Part shown: positions 1 to 6,170 of the stretch, in pieces
Numbering within the stretch: the first letter of the stretch is position 1
How the letters are laid out: every line of letters starts with the position of its first letter
Assembly (NCBI GenBank): GCA_002369025.1
Contig: DFDV01000039.1
Span: 1 to 8,120 of the forward strand
Direction: 5' to 3'
Source of the DNA: Treponema sp. UBA3819
GTDB taxonomy: Bacteria > Spirochaetota > Spirochaetia > Treponematales > Treponemataceae
Length of the DNA: 8,120 bases
The notes under the pieces: generated by a model
Told to the model about the DNA's origin: nothing
The model's database searches: none
Seen by the model: the letters and a program-made list of their open reading frames with translations, nothing else
Program-made: the position numbers and the translations under genes

Positions 1-196
1 CCGGATCGTCATAGACAAACATCTTACGGTTGTCAAATTCATCACGTTTACCTTTGTTCCAGTTACGCACTGCACGGTAGTAGCCTACGATACGAGCGTA
101 CACTTCAGTCTGTGTGCCGTGAACATCTTTGAGAGCTGCTTTTGTCTCTGCAATTTCTGCGTCGATTGCTTCAAGTGTCCTTGTTTTTGGTGCCAT
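1..196 (-). CDS. Detached glycyl radical domain of class III ribonucleotide reductase (partial, runs off left edge)
   Basis: Sixty-five N-terminal residues are visible; the stop lies beyond base 1. Residues 30-50 match the glycyl radical segment that ends anaerobic ribonucleoside triphosphate reductases: T-E-V-Y, then R35-I-V-G38-Y-Y, then W46-N-K-G-K and an E-F...R-K tail. G38 is the predicted radical glycine, which an NrdG-type radical SAM activase would oxidise. In most family members this segment directly follows the Cys zinc site of NrdD. Here it has its own ATG (base 196), with a strong GGGGG Shine-Dalgarno (203-207), and residues 1-28 are a new charged helical leader with no zinc cysteines. 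The neighbouring nrdD lacks exactly this domain, so the two products probably form one enzyme. The alternative, a GrcA-like spare part for another intact NrdD elsewhere, cannot be excluded. The domain match is seen directly; the complex is inferred. Confidence 0.85.
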   Translation of the reverse strand, partial: MAPKTRTLEAIDAEIAETKAALKDVHGTQTEVYARIVGYYRAVRNWNKGKRDEFDNRKMFVYDDP

Positions 197-247
197 TGTA
201 ATCCCCCTTTTTTTCTCTTTTAGAAAAATATTCACCCTTTATTTATT

Positions 248-263
248 GCACTAAATATAGTGT
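248..263. promoter_or_regulatory. NrdR box 1 (proximal, over the -10)
   Basis: GCACTAAATATAGTGT matches the known NrdR palindrome acaCwAtATaTwGtgt at 14 of 16 positions. It covers the -10 of the small gene's promoter. NrdR is encoded in this window, so repression by dATP/ATP-sensing NrdR is the natural reading. Confidence 0.82.
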
Positions 264-282
264 ATTTTTAGTGTAATGTAAA
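254..282 (-). promoter_or_regulatory. Sigma70-like promoter of the small glycyl radical gene
   Basis: Read on the minus strand, TTTACA (277-282) and TATATT (254-259) are separated by exactly 17 bp, five of six bases matching consensus in each. This gives the small gene its own promoter within the 127 bp gap after nrdD. The -10 lies inside an NrdR box, so NrdR binding should block RNA polymerase. Confidence 0.75.
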
Positions 283-315
283 GGTACTGACACTATATAT
301 ATCGGTCTGTACCTT
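281..315. repeat. 7 bp perfect inverted repeat flanking NrdR box 2
   Basis: AAGGTAC (281-287) and GTACCTT (309-315) are perfect reverse complements around a 21 bp interval that contains NrdR box 2. It lies just after the nrdD stop. The loop is long and no T-tract follows on the nrdD-sense strand, so an intrinsic terminator for nrdD is unlikely. Confidence 0.5.
290..305. promoter_or_regulatory. NrdR box 2 (distal, upstream of the -35)
   Basis: ACACTATATATATCGG matches the NrdR consensus at 13 of 16 positions; the left half is perfect and the right half degenerate. It starts 42 bp from box 1, about four helical turns, so both boxes face the same side of the DNA. NrdR boxes usually occur in helically phased pairs. 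Confidence 0.7.
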
Positions 316-323
316 ATTTTTCT

Positions 324-2450
324 TTACCTTGCTGCAAGCAATTCTGCACGTTCTTTTTCAAGTTTCTGCAGTTTAAGCTTAAGCTGCTGTTCACGTTCTG
401 CCTTACACTTGGGACATTCAAACTGCTGTCCCGTAAGATAGCCGTGTACCGGGCAGATGGAATAGGTCGGACTGATTGTGATGTAAGGAATGCGGTAATT
501 GTTCATTACGCTGCGTACCAGATCACGGCAGGCCCGCCAGTCTTTAATCTGTTCACCCATGAATGTATGGAAGACGGTACCGCCTGTATACTTGGTCTGC
601 AGGTCTTCCTGTTTGTCCAGGGCTTCAAATACATCACTTGTGTAATCAACAGGGAGCTGGGTACTGTTGGTGTAGTAGGGCTCACTGCTGCCACTGGTGA
701 TGATGTCCGGATAGTTCTGCTTGTCATGGCGTGCAAGACGATATGACGTGCTTTCTGCAGGAGTTGCTTCCAGGTTAAAGAGTTCTCCTGTCTTTTCCTG
801 ATAGTCCTGCATGCGCTCCCTCATATGGTCGAGCACTTCGCAGGCAAATTTGTGGCCCCTGGGGTCTACAATGTTTACTCCCAGGAAGTTGAGACAACAT
901 TCGTTCATGCCGCACAAACCGATGGTATTAAAGTGATTGTTCAGTGTTTTGAGGTATCGTTTTGTGTAGGGGAAAAGTCCGCCGTCCAGAAGTTTCTGGA
1001 TTACCTTGCGCTTTGTGGAAAGACTCTGTTTTGCCAGATCCATGAGGTAGTCAAGGCGGGCGTAGAATTCCTTTTCGTCCTTTGCAAGATAACCGATCTG
1101 CGGCAGGTTAATCGTTACAACGCCAAGGCTTCCGGTAAATTCGTCTGAACCGAAAAGACCGCCACCGCGCTTTCTGAGTTCACGCTTGTCAAGGCGAAGA
1201 CGGCAGCACATTGAGCGCACGTCACTTGGATTTAAGTCTGAGTTTACAAAGTTCTGGAAGTAGGGCGTACCATATTGGCTGGTCATTTCAAAGAGGAGCT
1301 TTGCATTTTCGCTGTCCCAGTTGAAATTTTTTGTGATGTTGTAGGTAGGAATGGGGTAACCGAATCCGCGTCCTTCTGCATCACCTTCCAGCATAATCTG
1401 AATGAAGACTTTGTTGATGAGATCCATCTCTTTCTGGCAGTCTCCATAGGTGAAGTCCTGTTCCTTTCCTGCGACGATTGCAGGTTTGTTTTTAAGGTCA
1501 TCCGGGCAGACCCAGTCCAGCGTAATGTTCGTGAAGGGAGCCTGTGAACCCCAGCGGCTGGGCGTATTGATGCCGAATACATAGCTCTGAATGCACTGGC
1601 GAACCTGTTTTTCGTCAAGATTGTCAGCGCGTACAAAAGGAGCAAGGTAAGTATCAAAAGAAGAGAAGGCCTGTGCGCCTGCCCATTCATTCTGCATGAT
1701 GCCCAGAAAGTTTACCATCTGGTTTACCAGAGTGGAAAGGTGGGCTGCAGGCTGTGAGGAAATTTTTCCGCTGACACCGCCCAGACCTTCCTGAATCAGC
1801 TGACGCAGAGACCAGCCTGCGCAGTAGCCGGAGAACATGGAGAGGTCATGGATATGAAAGGCACAGCTTTTGTGTGCTTCTGCGATTTCCGGAGTATAGA
1901 TGTTTTTGAGCCAGTAGTTGGCAGTGATTGTTCCGCTGTTGTGAAGAATCAGACCGCCGAGAGAAAAGTTTACGTTTGCGTTTTCGTTTACGCGCCAGTC
2001 AGTCTGCCCCAGATAACCGTCCATCGTTTTGTTGATGTCCAGCATGAGACTCTTGGAGTCGCGCATTGCCTCGTGGCGGGCACGATAGAGGATATAGGCC
2101 TTTGCGATTTCGACTTCTTTTGCTTCAATCAGCACATTTTCTACAATATCCTGAATTTCTTCGATTGCAGGAATGGAATGTGCGCGGCGACCTGCCAGAA
2201 GCAGACGCAACTGTTCTTCCACGGAGTCTGTAAGTGCAATTGCCTTGTCGGGATTTGCACGTTTTTCCACAGCTTCAATGGCTTTGCCGATGGCATTCTG
2301 GATTTTGTTGCGGTCGTAAACTTCAATTTTTCCGTTGCGCTTTACAACCTGTTTGATAAACGACTGCGTTTCTGCATCGCTTGACTTTCCCAGAAAACTC
2401 CTCCATTCCGGGAAGACAGACTGTTCTGACTGATTCTGCTGGTCACTCAC
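324..2450 (-). CDS. nrdD: Anaerobic (class III) ribonucleoside triphosphate reductase large chain, lacking its glycyl radical domain
   Basis: It reduces ribonucleoside triphosphates to dNTPs in the cytoplasm without oxygen. In the 708-residue product, residues about 33-130 form an ATP cone for allosteric control. The barrel core follows, with a double cysteine C415-C416 before R417 (C416 is the likely thiyl radical residue) and a conserved G-x-L-G-V-V-T-I-N-L-P stretch. The zinc site is C666-P-x-H669 and C679-x-x-C682. Family members normally continue directly into an R-V-x-G-Y radical loop; this protein instead ends in a 26-residue charged helical tail, and no such loop occurs anywhere in it. 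The domain is encoded separately at 1-196. I chose GTG at 2450: a GGAGGGG Shine-Dalgarno lies 6 bases upstream and it overlaps the nrdR stop by 8 bp. The longer TTG start at 2489 has no clear ribosome site. Confidence 0.95.
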   Translation of the reverse strand: MSDQQNQSEQSVFPEWRSFLGKSSDAETQSFIKQVVKRNGKIEVYDRNKIQNAIGKAIEAVEKRANPDKAIALTDSVEEQLRLLLAGRRAHSIPAIEEIQDIVENVLIEAKEVEIAKAYILYRARHEAMRDSKSLMLDINKTMDGYLGQTDWRVNENANVNFSLGGLILHNSGTITANYWLKNIYTPEIAEAHKSCAFHIHDLSMFSGYCAGWSLRQLIQEGLGGVSGKISSQPAAHLSTLVNQMVNFLGIMQNEWAGAQAFSSFDTYLAPFVRADNLDEKQVRQCIQSYVFGINTPSRWGSQAPFTNITLDWVCPDDLKNKPAIVAGKEQDFTYGDCQKEMDLINKVFIQIMLEGDAEGRGFGYPIPTYNITKNFNWDSENAKLLFEMTSQYGTPYFQNFVNSDLNPSDVRSMCCRLRLDKRELRKRGGGLFGSDEFTGSLGVVTINLPQIGYLAKDEKEFYARLDYLMDLAKQSLSTKRKVIQKLLDGGLFPYTKRYLKTLNNHFNTIGLCGMNECCLNFLGVNIVDPRGHKFACEVLDHMRERMQDYQEKTGELFNLEATPAESTSYRLARHDKQNYPDIITSGSSEPYYTNSTQLPVDYTSDVFEALDKQEDLQTKYTGGTVFHTFMGEQIKDWRACRDLVRSVMNNYRIPYITISPTYSICPVHGYLTGQQFECPKCKAEREQQLKLKLQKLEKERAELLAAR

Positions 2451-2934
2451 TTTTTTCCCCTCCAGTCTTTTCAGTTTCCGGCTGACCAAGACTGTTCACT
2501 TCATTTATGAATTCATCTAAGTTTTCAAAATGTTTGTAGACGGATGCAAAGCGGATGTAAGCCACCTTGTCCACCTGGCGCAGGCGTTCCAGAACAAGTT
2601 CACCCAAATCCGTTGTGGAGATTTCCCGGGTTGTCTTGCCTTTCATTATTGCCTGATCTTCAATATCATTTAAGATATTTTCTATCATGTTGGTAGAAAC
2701 AGGACGTTTTTCCAGAGCGCGTTCGATACCTTTTTCCAGTTTTGCCCGGTCAAAAGGCTGCCGTCTGTCGTCGCTTTTTACTACCATGAAGGGCTTTTCT
2801 TCAATGCGTTCGTAACTGGTAAAACGATAAGAGCAACTCATGCACTCTCGCCGCCGGCGTATTGCTTCGCCGTTTGCCATTGTTCGTGATTCTATAACCT
2901 TGTCGTCAAGGCTTCCACAGTAGGGACACCGCAT
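2443..2934 (-). CDS. nrdR: Transcriptional repressor NrdR
   Basis: NrdR represses ribonucleotide reductase genes by binding paired NrdR boxes; its oligomeric state follows ATP/dATP bound in its ATP cone. The 163-residue protein has the expected order. An N-terminal zinc ribbon (C3, C6, C31, C34) is followed by an arginine-rich stretch (R26-R29, between the two cysteine pairs) that helps contact DNA. An ATP cone at about residues 47-137 begins with the V-V-K-S-D-D-R-R-Q-P-F-D segment. A 26-residue polar tail overlaps the nrdD start. Length is typical of the family. The gene is first in an operon with nrdD, behind a good promoter at 2979-3007. Its best visible targets in this window are the two boxes in front of the small glycyl radical gene, not its own promoter. 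Confidence 0.97.
   Translation of the reverse strand: MRCPYCGSLDDKVIESRTMANGEAIRRRRECMSCSYRFTSYERIEEKPFMVVKSDDRRQPFDRAKLEKGIERALEKRPVSTNMIENILNDIEDQAIMKGKTTREISTTDLGELVLERLRQVDKVAYIRFASVYKHFENLDEFINEVNSLGQPETEKTGGEKSE
2457..2463 (-). promoter_or_regulatory. Ribosome binding site deciding the nrdD start
   Basis: GGAGGGG on the minus strand sits six bases before GTG at 2450, inside the 3' end of nrdR. It supports a 708-residue NrdD and translational coupling to nrdR, and argues against the TTG 13 codons upstream. Confidence 0.8.
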
Positions 2935-2963
2935 CTTTTTCCCACCCCAAATTTAGCGTACTT

Positions 2964-2994
2964 TCTAGTATTAAACTCATTATATACCACTAGA
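2964..2994. repeat. 6 bp inverted repeat centred on the nrdR -10
   Basis: TCTAGT (2964-2969) and ACTAGA (2989-2994) are perfect reverse complements 19 bp apart, with the centre at the -10 of the nrdR promoter. The right arm and its flank (CCACTAGATAT) resemble an NrdR half-site with one extra base. It could be a weak or diverged operator, or chance in AT-rich DNA. Confidence 0.35.
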
Positions 2995-3007
2995 TATGAA
3001 CTGGCAA
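2979..3007 (-). promoter_or_regulatory. Promoter of the nrdR-nrdD operon
   Basis: On the minus strand TTGCCA (3002-3007; 5/6) and a perfect TATAAT (2979-2984) are spaced 17 bp apart, about 45 bp before the nrdR ATG. No strong NrdR box overlaps it. Confidence 0.75.
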
Positions 3008-3083
3008 GTAAGAAAATGTGAATTTATTTGAAATTTACCGAACTTTTTTTTTCTGCTTAGAAAAGTCATTTTTTGAAAAAGCC

Positions 3084-3089
3084 TATAAT
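3084..3089 (+). promoter_or_regulatory. Possible -10 for the orphan envelope gene
   Basis: A perfect TATAAT lies 61 bases before the ATG at 3151. No convincing -35 is at the right distance: TTGAAA at 3073-3078 is too close and TTAGAA at 3058-3063 is 20 bp away. The rest of the 216 bp nrdR/orphan-gene interval is AT-rich, with no gene or hairpin I can support. Confidence 0.35.
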
Positions 3090-3150
3090 TATATAGTAAA
3101 TAGATATGCATAAGATTGTATATTTTTCCCTCTTGTGTTATTTTTAAGGT

Positions 3151-4110
3151 ATGAAGATTTTAAGACTGCTTCCATTTGTCCTTTGCTTTTCATCTTTTTT
3201 ATTGACGGCAGAGGAAAATAGACTTAGCCTGTCACTTACCACTGATGTCGCCTATCATACAAAGACCTATTACGAAGCGGGAGACAGTCATTTTGCAGCT
3301 CCAGATGAACCCTTCCGTATCATAAAAGCCCGTACGACTTTTGCGGCATCCTATAAGATTCCGGTCCTTACGGGGGAGTCTCCTCTTTTTGCAGGAAACA
3401 ACATAACCTTTACGGGAAAAGTCATGCTGACGCCAGTTTCTCTTGCACCGACTCTTTCCGTCACTTTTTCTCCGGCGGCTTTTTTTGATCTGGAGGCCGG
3501 CATTGATTCAGGAAGCGGCTGGAATATTGGTATGCTGAAAGGTCTCCGTCAGTATAATCCTGCAAAAAAGACCTATGATGACATCACATCCTTTTCCGCC
3601 TGGTATATCCAGCCTTATGTAAAAGCCACGATAAAATTTGACGTGGGTGCTTTATGGCCGGGAGACTGGCATCATATTGTTGGTCTTGCTTCTTTTGGAG
3701 TAGGCTATCAGTCACTTGTGGGTGCCAGTCAAAAAATCTGGGAGTTTCAAACTTATGCAGGACATGCAGACGGTATGGTCTATGCCCAGTACTATGTTAT
3801 CGGCTATCAGATGCCCATAAAACTTTCGATGATTGCCATGACCTTTGATTTTACCGGACATTTTTTTGCATCCGATTACGGCGAATTTGCTGATTCCTTT
3901 TGCGGTGATTTTATGACCAAAGAAATCGGCCCCATGTTTGAAATAACCCTGAATAAAAAGAATATTCTGTATGCGGGCATCTTTTTCTTAGCCCGCCGTA
4001 GTTTTAAGGAAGAACACACTGAGGAAGAAGTTGAACCCTCTCTGACATACAGCGGAACTGAATGGCTGTGGGATTATTCAGCCGTGAGGTGGGTGCATTA
4101 CTTTAACTAG
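3151..4110 (+). CDS. Orphan secreted, probably beta-rich envelope protein
   Basis: I do not recognise this 319-residue protein. Residues 1-20 look like a signal peptide: K2 and R5, then a hydrophobic run ending L-L-T-A, with likely cleavage before E21. The rest has no long hydrophobic helix. It is rich in aromatics and glycine with alternating polar and hydrophobic residues, as in outer-membrane beta strands (for example residues 82-120, 150-165, 205-235 and 262-280). The last residues are aromatic (W-V-H-Y-F-N), but the terminal Asn departs from the usual final Phe/Trp of barrel proteins. The start is fixed by an in-frame TAA two codons upstream and by the signal peptide, although the only purine-rich site (AAGG) lies one base from the ATG, unusually close. 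The gene stands alone between two opposite-strand operons and its stop overlaps that of bioN. A periplasmic beta protein is the main alternative. Confidence 0.8.
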   Translation: MKILRLLPFVLCFSSFLLTAEENRLSLSLTTDVAYHTKTYYEAGDSHFAAPDEPFRIIKARTTFAASYKIPVLTGESPLFAGNNITFTGKVMLTPVSLAPTLSVTFSPAAFFDLEAGIDSGSGWNIGMLKGLRQYNPAKKTYDDITSFSAWYIQPYVKATIKFDVGALWPGDWHHIVGLASFGVGYQSLVGASQKIWEFQTYAGHADGMVYAQYYVIGYQMPIKLSMIAMTFDFTGHFFASDYGEFADSFCGDFMTKEIGPMFEITLNKKNILYAGIFFLARRSFKEEHTEEEVEPSLTYSGTEWLWDYSAVRWVHYFN

Positions 4111-4781
4111 TTTTTCCGGCTTTCGATTGCACGGGCTTTTTCATAAGCGTCATTCAGGCTGACTGAAAAGAGGCGGGGAGTGAGGACTATGATTTTCCGC
4201 AGGGAGTTTTTTCCGCCCCTTGCTTTCCATGCGGTATCGATGCGCTGCCAGCAGGTAACGATACGGGGTATGAAGGTGAGTGTCATGCCAAGAAGGTCTG
4301 CAAATTTGCTTTCTTCTTTTCTTGTAATAAATCTTTCTATTGTGGAAAAGCCATGGCGGAACTGAATGTTGCTGGTTGTGCGATAAAAAAGCGATGTAAT
4401 TGAAAGTGAAAGTCCCATGCGGACAAAAAGCAGCGCGTACTGGGGTGCAAAAATGAAGAGATTTTTAAATTCCAGCCAGGAAATGGGCTGTCCGCCTGAC
4501 TCTGCTTTCCATGCGGATATGTTGTAGATAAACGATGTATTGTAGAGCAAAATCAGATAGAAAAGAGTGGGCTTTAAGTCGTTGCAGATGTCTTTTGCCG
4601 TAAAGCCCAGAATTTTTGCAAGTATGAGGACTGAGGCCCATAAGCCCAGGGCGGGCAGTGTCTCAAGCTGAAAGGCTAGAATGGCGAGTATGGGAATCAG
4701 AAGAACTTTTATCCATGCCGGAGTCTTGTGGAGAAAGGTATGACCGCTTCTGTAGTGAAAAAATCGTCCGGCTTCTATCAT
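4107..4781 (-). CDS. bioN: ECF transporter transmembrane coupling protein (EcfT/BioN)
   Basis: This is the integral membrane scaffold of an energy-coupling factor importer. It links the substrate-binding BioY to the ATPase and passes on its motion. The 224-residue product has hydrophobic segments near residues 23-39, 44-58, 72-86 and 106-131. A cytoplasmic C-terminal half follows, carrying the two family coupling motifs: A-R188-G (in A-W-K-A-R-G) and A-R217-A (in Y-E-K-A-R-A), whose arginines sit in grooves on the ATPases. The start is taken as ATG at 4781, giving the classic ATGA overlap with the bioM stop; a GTG two codons upstream (4787) is possible. It is last in the operon. Its TAG interlocks with the stop of the convergent plus-strand gene, leaving no room for a terminator between them. 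The family call is firm; biotin specificity comes from bioY. Confidence 0.92.
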   Translation of the reverse strand: MIEAGRFFHYRSGHTFLHKTPAWIKVLLIPILAILAFQLETLPALGLWASVLILAKILGFTAKDICNDLKPTLFYLILLYNTSFIYNISAWKAESGGQPISWLEFKNLFIFAPQYALLFVRMGLSLSITSLFYRTTSNIQFRHGFSTIERFITRKEESKFADLLGMTLTFIPRIVTCWQRIDTAWKARGGKNSLRKIIVLTPRLFSVSLNDAYEKARAIESRKN

Positions 4782-5524
4782 AGCCACACCAGATCAGTCA
4801 GGGAATTGTAGGCCGCCAGAGGGTTGCGAATGCTCCACTGGGACAAATCCCTGGTCAGGGCTTCAGCCGGGATTCCGTCAAAGACAAGTTTTCCCTTCTG
4901 CAGAATGATAAAATGGTCGGCCATAGCCAGACATTTTTCGATTTCATGGGTGAGAAGAAGAATTGTTTTACCTTCCTTGTGAAGGCTTGTAATCAGTCTG
5001 TTTACATCCTGAACGCCGGGGTAGTCAAGATTGGCATAAGGCTCATCAAAGATGATGATGTCCCTCTTTAAGGCGAGAATTGCGGCCACGGCAAGGCGTC
5101 TTTTTTCTCCGCCACTTAAGAATTCTGCCGGAAAATCAGCTTTTTCCAGCAAAGAAACTGCCTTCAGGGCTTCTTCAACGGCGGCATTTCGTTCTGCCTT
5201 TGGAATCTTGCAGTTGCGCACGCTGACCAGAACATCTTCCCTGGGACTTTCTCCAAGAATCTGCGTGGCGGCATCCTGAAAAACCAGTCCCGGCTTTGAA
5301 GAAACGGTGACTGAACCCGCAGAGCATTTCATGAGGCCAGAGATGATGTTCATCAGTAAGGATTTTCCGCTTCCGTTTGCGCCGCCGATGACAGTAAGGG
5401 ATGATTTTTCTATTGAAAAGGAAATGTCTTCAACCGCATGAAAATAATTTCCGGGATTTTCTTCTGAACGGAAGCGCTTGGAGACATGTTCCAGAATGAT
5501 TGCTTTTTCTGACCTTTCCTGCAT
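4778..5524 (-). CDS. bioM: ECF transporter ATP-binding protein (EcfA/BioM)
   Basis: This cytoplasmic ABC ATPase powers biotin import. All key motifs of the 248-residue protein are visible: Walker A G-G-A-N-G-S-G-K54-S (47-55), Q-loop Q83, signature L-S-G-G-E (136-140), Walker B ending D160-E161, and the switch H203. Only one ATPase gene is present, so it probably works as a homodimer, as in dedicated BioMNY systems; general ECF modules use an EcfA1-EcfA2 pair. It begins 9 bp after the bioY stop and overlaps bioN by 4 bp, consistent with one transcript. The likely Shine-Dalgarno (AAAGGA) lies about 12 bases upstream of the ATG, inside the end of bioY, a long spacing. A second EcfA elsewhere in the genome could in principle pair with it. 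Confidence 0.94.
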   Translation of the reverse strand: MQERSEKAIILEHVSKRFRSEENPGNYFHAVEDISFSIEKSSLTVIGGANGSGKSLLMNIISGLMKCSAGSVTVSSKPGLVFQDAATQILGESPREDVLVSVRNCKIPKAERNAAVEEALKAVSLLEKADFPAEFLSGGEKRRLAVAAILALKRDIIIFDEPYANLDYPGVQDVNRLITSLHKEGKTILLLTHEIEKCLAMADHFIILQKGKLVFDGIPAEALTRDLSQWSIRNPLAAYNSLTDLVWL

Positions 5525-5533
5525 GTATGAATA

Positions 5534-6133
5534 TCAGTCCTTTTTTATGTCCGCATCATCATCAATAAGATAGCGGGCAACCACAGGACGAATCAGCAGG
5601 GAGAGGATGATGGTGACAATAATTTTTATGCTGTCTCCCGGAATAAAGGGAATCAGACAGATTTTGAGGGCTTCGTGCAGGCTTTTTGCTGCTCCCTTTG
5701 CTTCCATAACGGCCATAAACCAGGGAATACCTGCCGCATAGTTCAGGATAAAGGCTACCAGAGTTACAAGAATGATTTTTCCAACAATTTTTGCAGTCAG
5801 TTTTTTTTCTTCCAGTTTTGGACTGCCTGCAATAAGACCGGCAGCAAGGGCTCCGACAAAATAACCGATTAAAAATCCGCCGGTCGGACCTGAAATAATG
5901 GCAATACCACCCTTAACACCGGAAAAGACCGGAATGCCCAGGGCGCCCAACAGCAAAAAGATTCCGACTGCGGCGGCTCCGTGAATACTTCCCAAAATGA
6001 CGCCGGACATGAGTGCAAACATATTCTGCACAGTAACCGGAACAAGCCCGATTGGGATGGAAATAAAACAGCCTGAACAGATGAGGGCTGCAAACAATGC
6101 GATGAATACAGAACGAATGGTGCTTTTTGACAT
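5534..6133 (-). CDS. bioY: Biotin ECF transporter substrate-binding protein BioY
   Basis: BioY is the membrane S-component that captures biotin. The 199-residue product has about six hydrophobic segments and the landmarks of the family: V-P-V-T-V-Q (31-36), G-A-L-G-I-P-V-F-S-G (63-72), the G-P-T-G-G-F-L-I-G loop (82-90) and a late P-G-D-S-I-K (165-170). Length matches the family. The start ATG has an AGAGG Shine-Dalgarno nine bases upstream. It is the first gene of the bioY-bioM-bioN operon and has a BirA-type operator directly in front, so expression should fall when biotin is plentiful. No biotin synthesis gene is visible in the window, consistent with reliance on uptake, though that needs the rest of the genome. 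Confidence 0.94.
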   Translation of the reverse strand: MSKSTIRSVFIALFAALICSGCFISIPIGLVPVTVQNMFALMSGVILGSIHGAAAVGIFLLLGALGIPVFSGVKGGIAIISGPTGGFLIGYFVGALAAGLIAGSPKLEEKKLTAKIVGKIILVTLVAFILNYAAGIPWFMAVMEAKGAAKSLHEALKICLIPFIPGDSIKIIVTIILSLLIRPVVARYLIDDDADIKKD

Positions 6134-6135
6134 AA

Positions 6136-6170
6136 TTGTAAACCTCTTTTTGATAAAATAAGGTTAACGA
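6136..6170. promoter_or_regulatory. BirA-type biotin operator before bioY
   Basis: On the plus strand TTGTAAACC (6136-6144) and GGTTAACGA (6162-6170) form an inverted repeat matching the known BirA half-sites TTGTAAACC / GGTTTACAA. The first half is perfect. The second differs at two positions and the spacer is 17 bp, slightly longer than the 14-16 I recall. It ends two bases from the bioY ATG, covering its Shine-Dalgarno and the predicted -10. Confidence 0.72.

Noticed and set aside
197..323. nrdD and the small gene as one gene broken by a frameshift
   Set aside because: The 127 bp between them is non-coding, with a promoter, two NrdR boxes and a ribosome site, and both proteins carry extra residues at the break. 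A simple frameshift would leave continuous coding sequence.
444..2384. Several plus-strand open frames of 90-178 codons antisense to nrdD
   Set aside because: They lie wholly within nrdD, lack ribosome sites and recognisable domains, and are rich in Cys and Phe as expected of antisense shadows.
2975..3003. NrdR boxes at the nrdR promoter
   Set aside because: The best 16-mers (2975-2990 and 2987-3002) match only about 10 of 16 positions, overlap each other and are not helically phased; kept only as a weak dyad note.
3058..3084. T-rich and A-rich stretch as a terminator hairpin in the nrdR/orphan-gene interval
   Set aside because: The complementary A/T runs give no GC-containing stem and no gene ends there.
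3151..3186. Orphan protein as a lipoprotein, using C12 as lipobox cysteine
   Set aside because: C12 falls inside the hydrophobic core with only about ten residues before it and continued hydrophobicity after, which fits a signal peptide cleaved later near residue 20.
4782..4787. GTG start for bioN two codons upstream
   Set aside because: Possible, but ATG at 4781 gives the standard ATGA overlap with the bioM stop and a better start codon.
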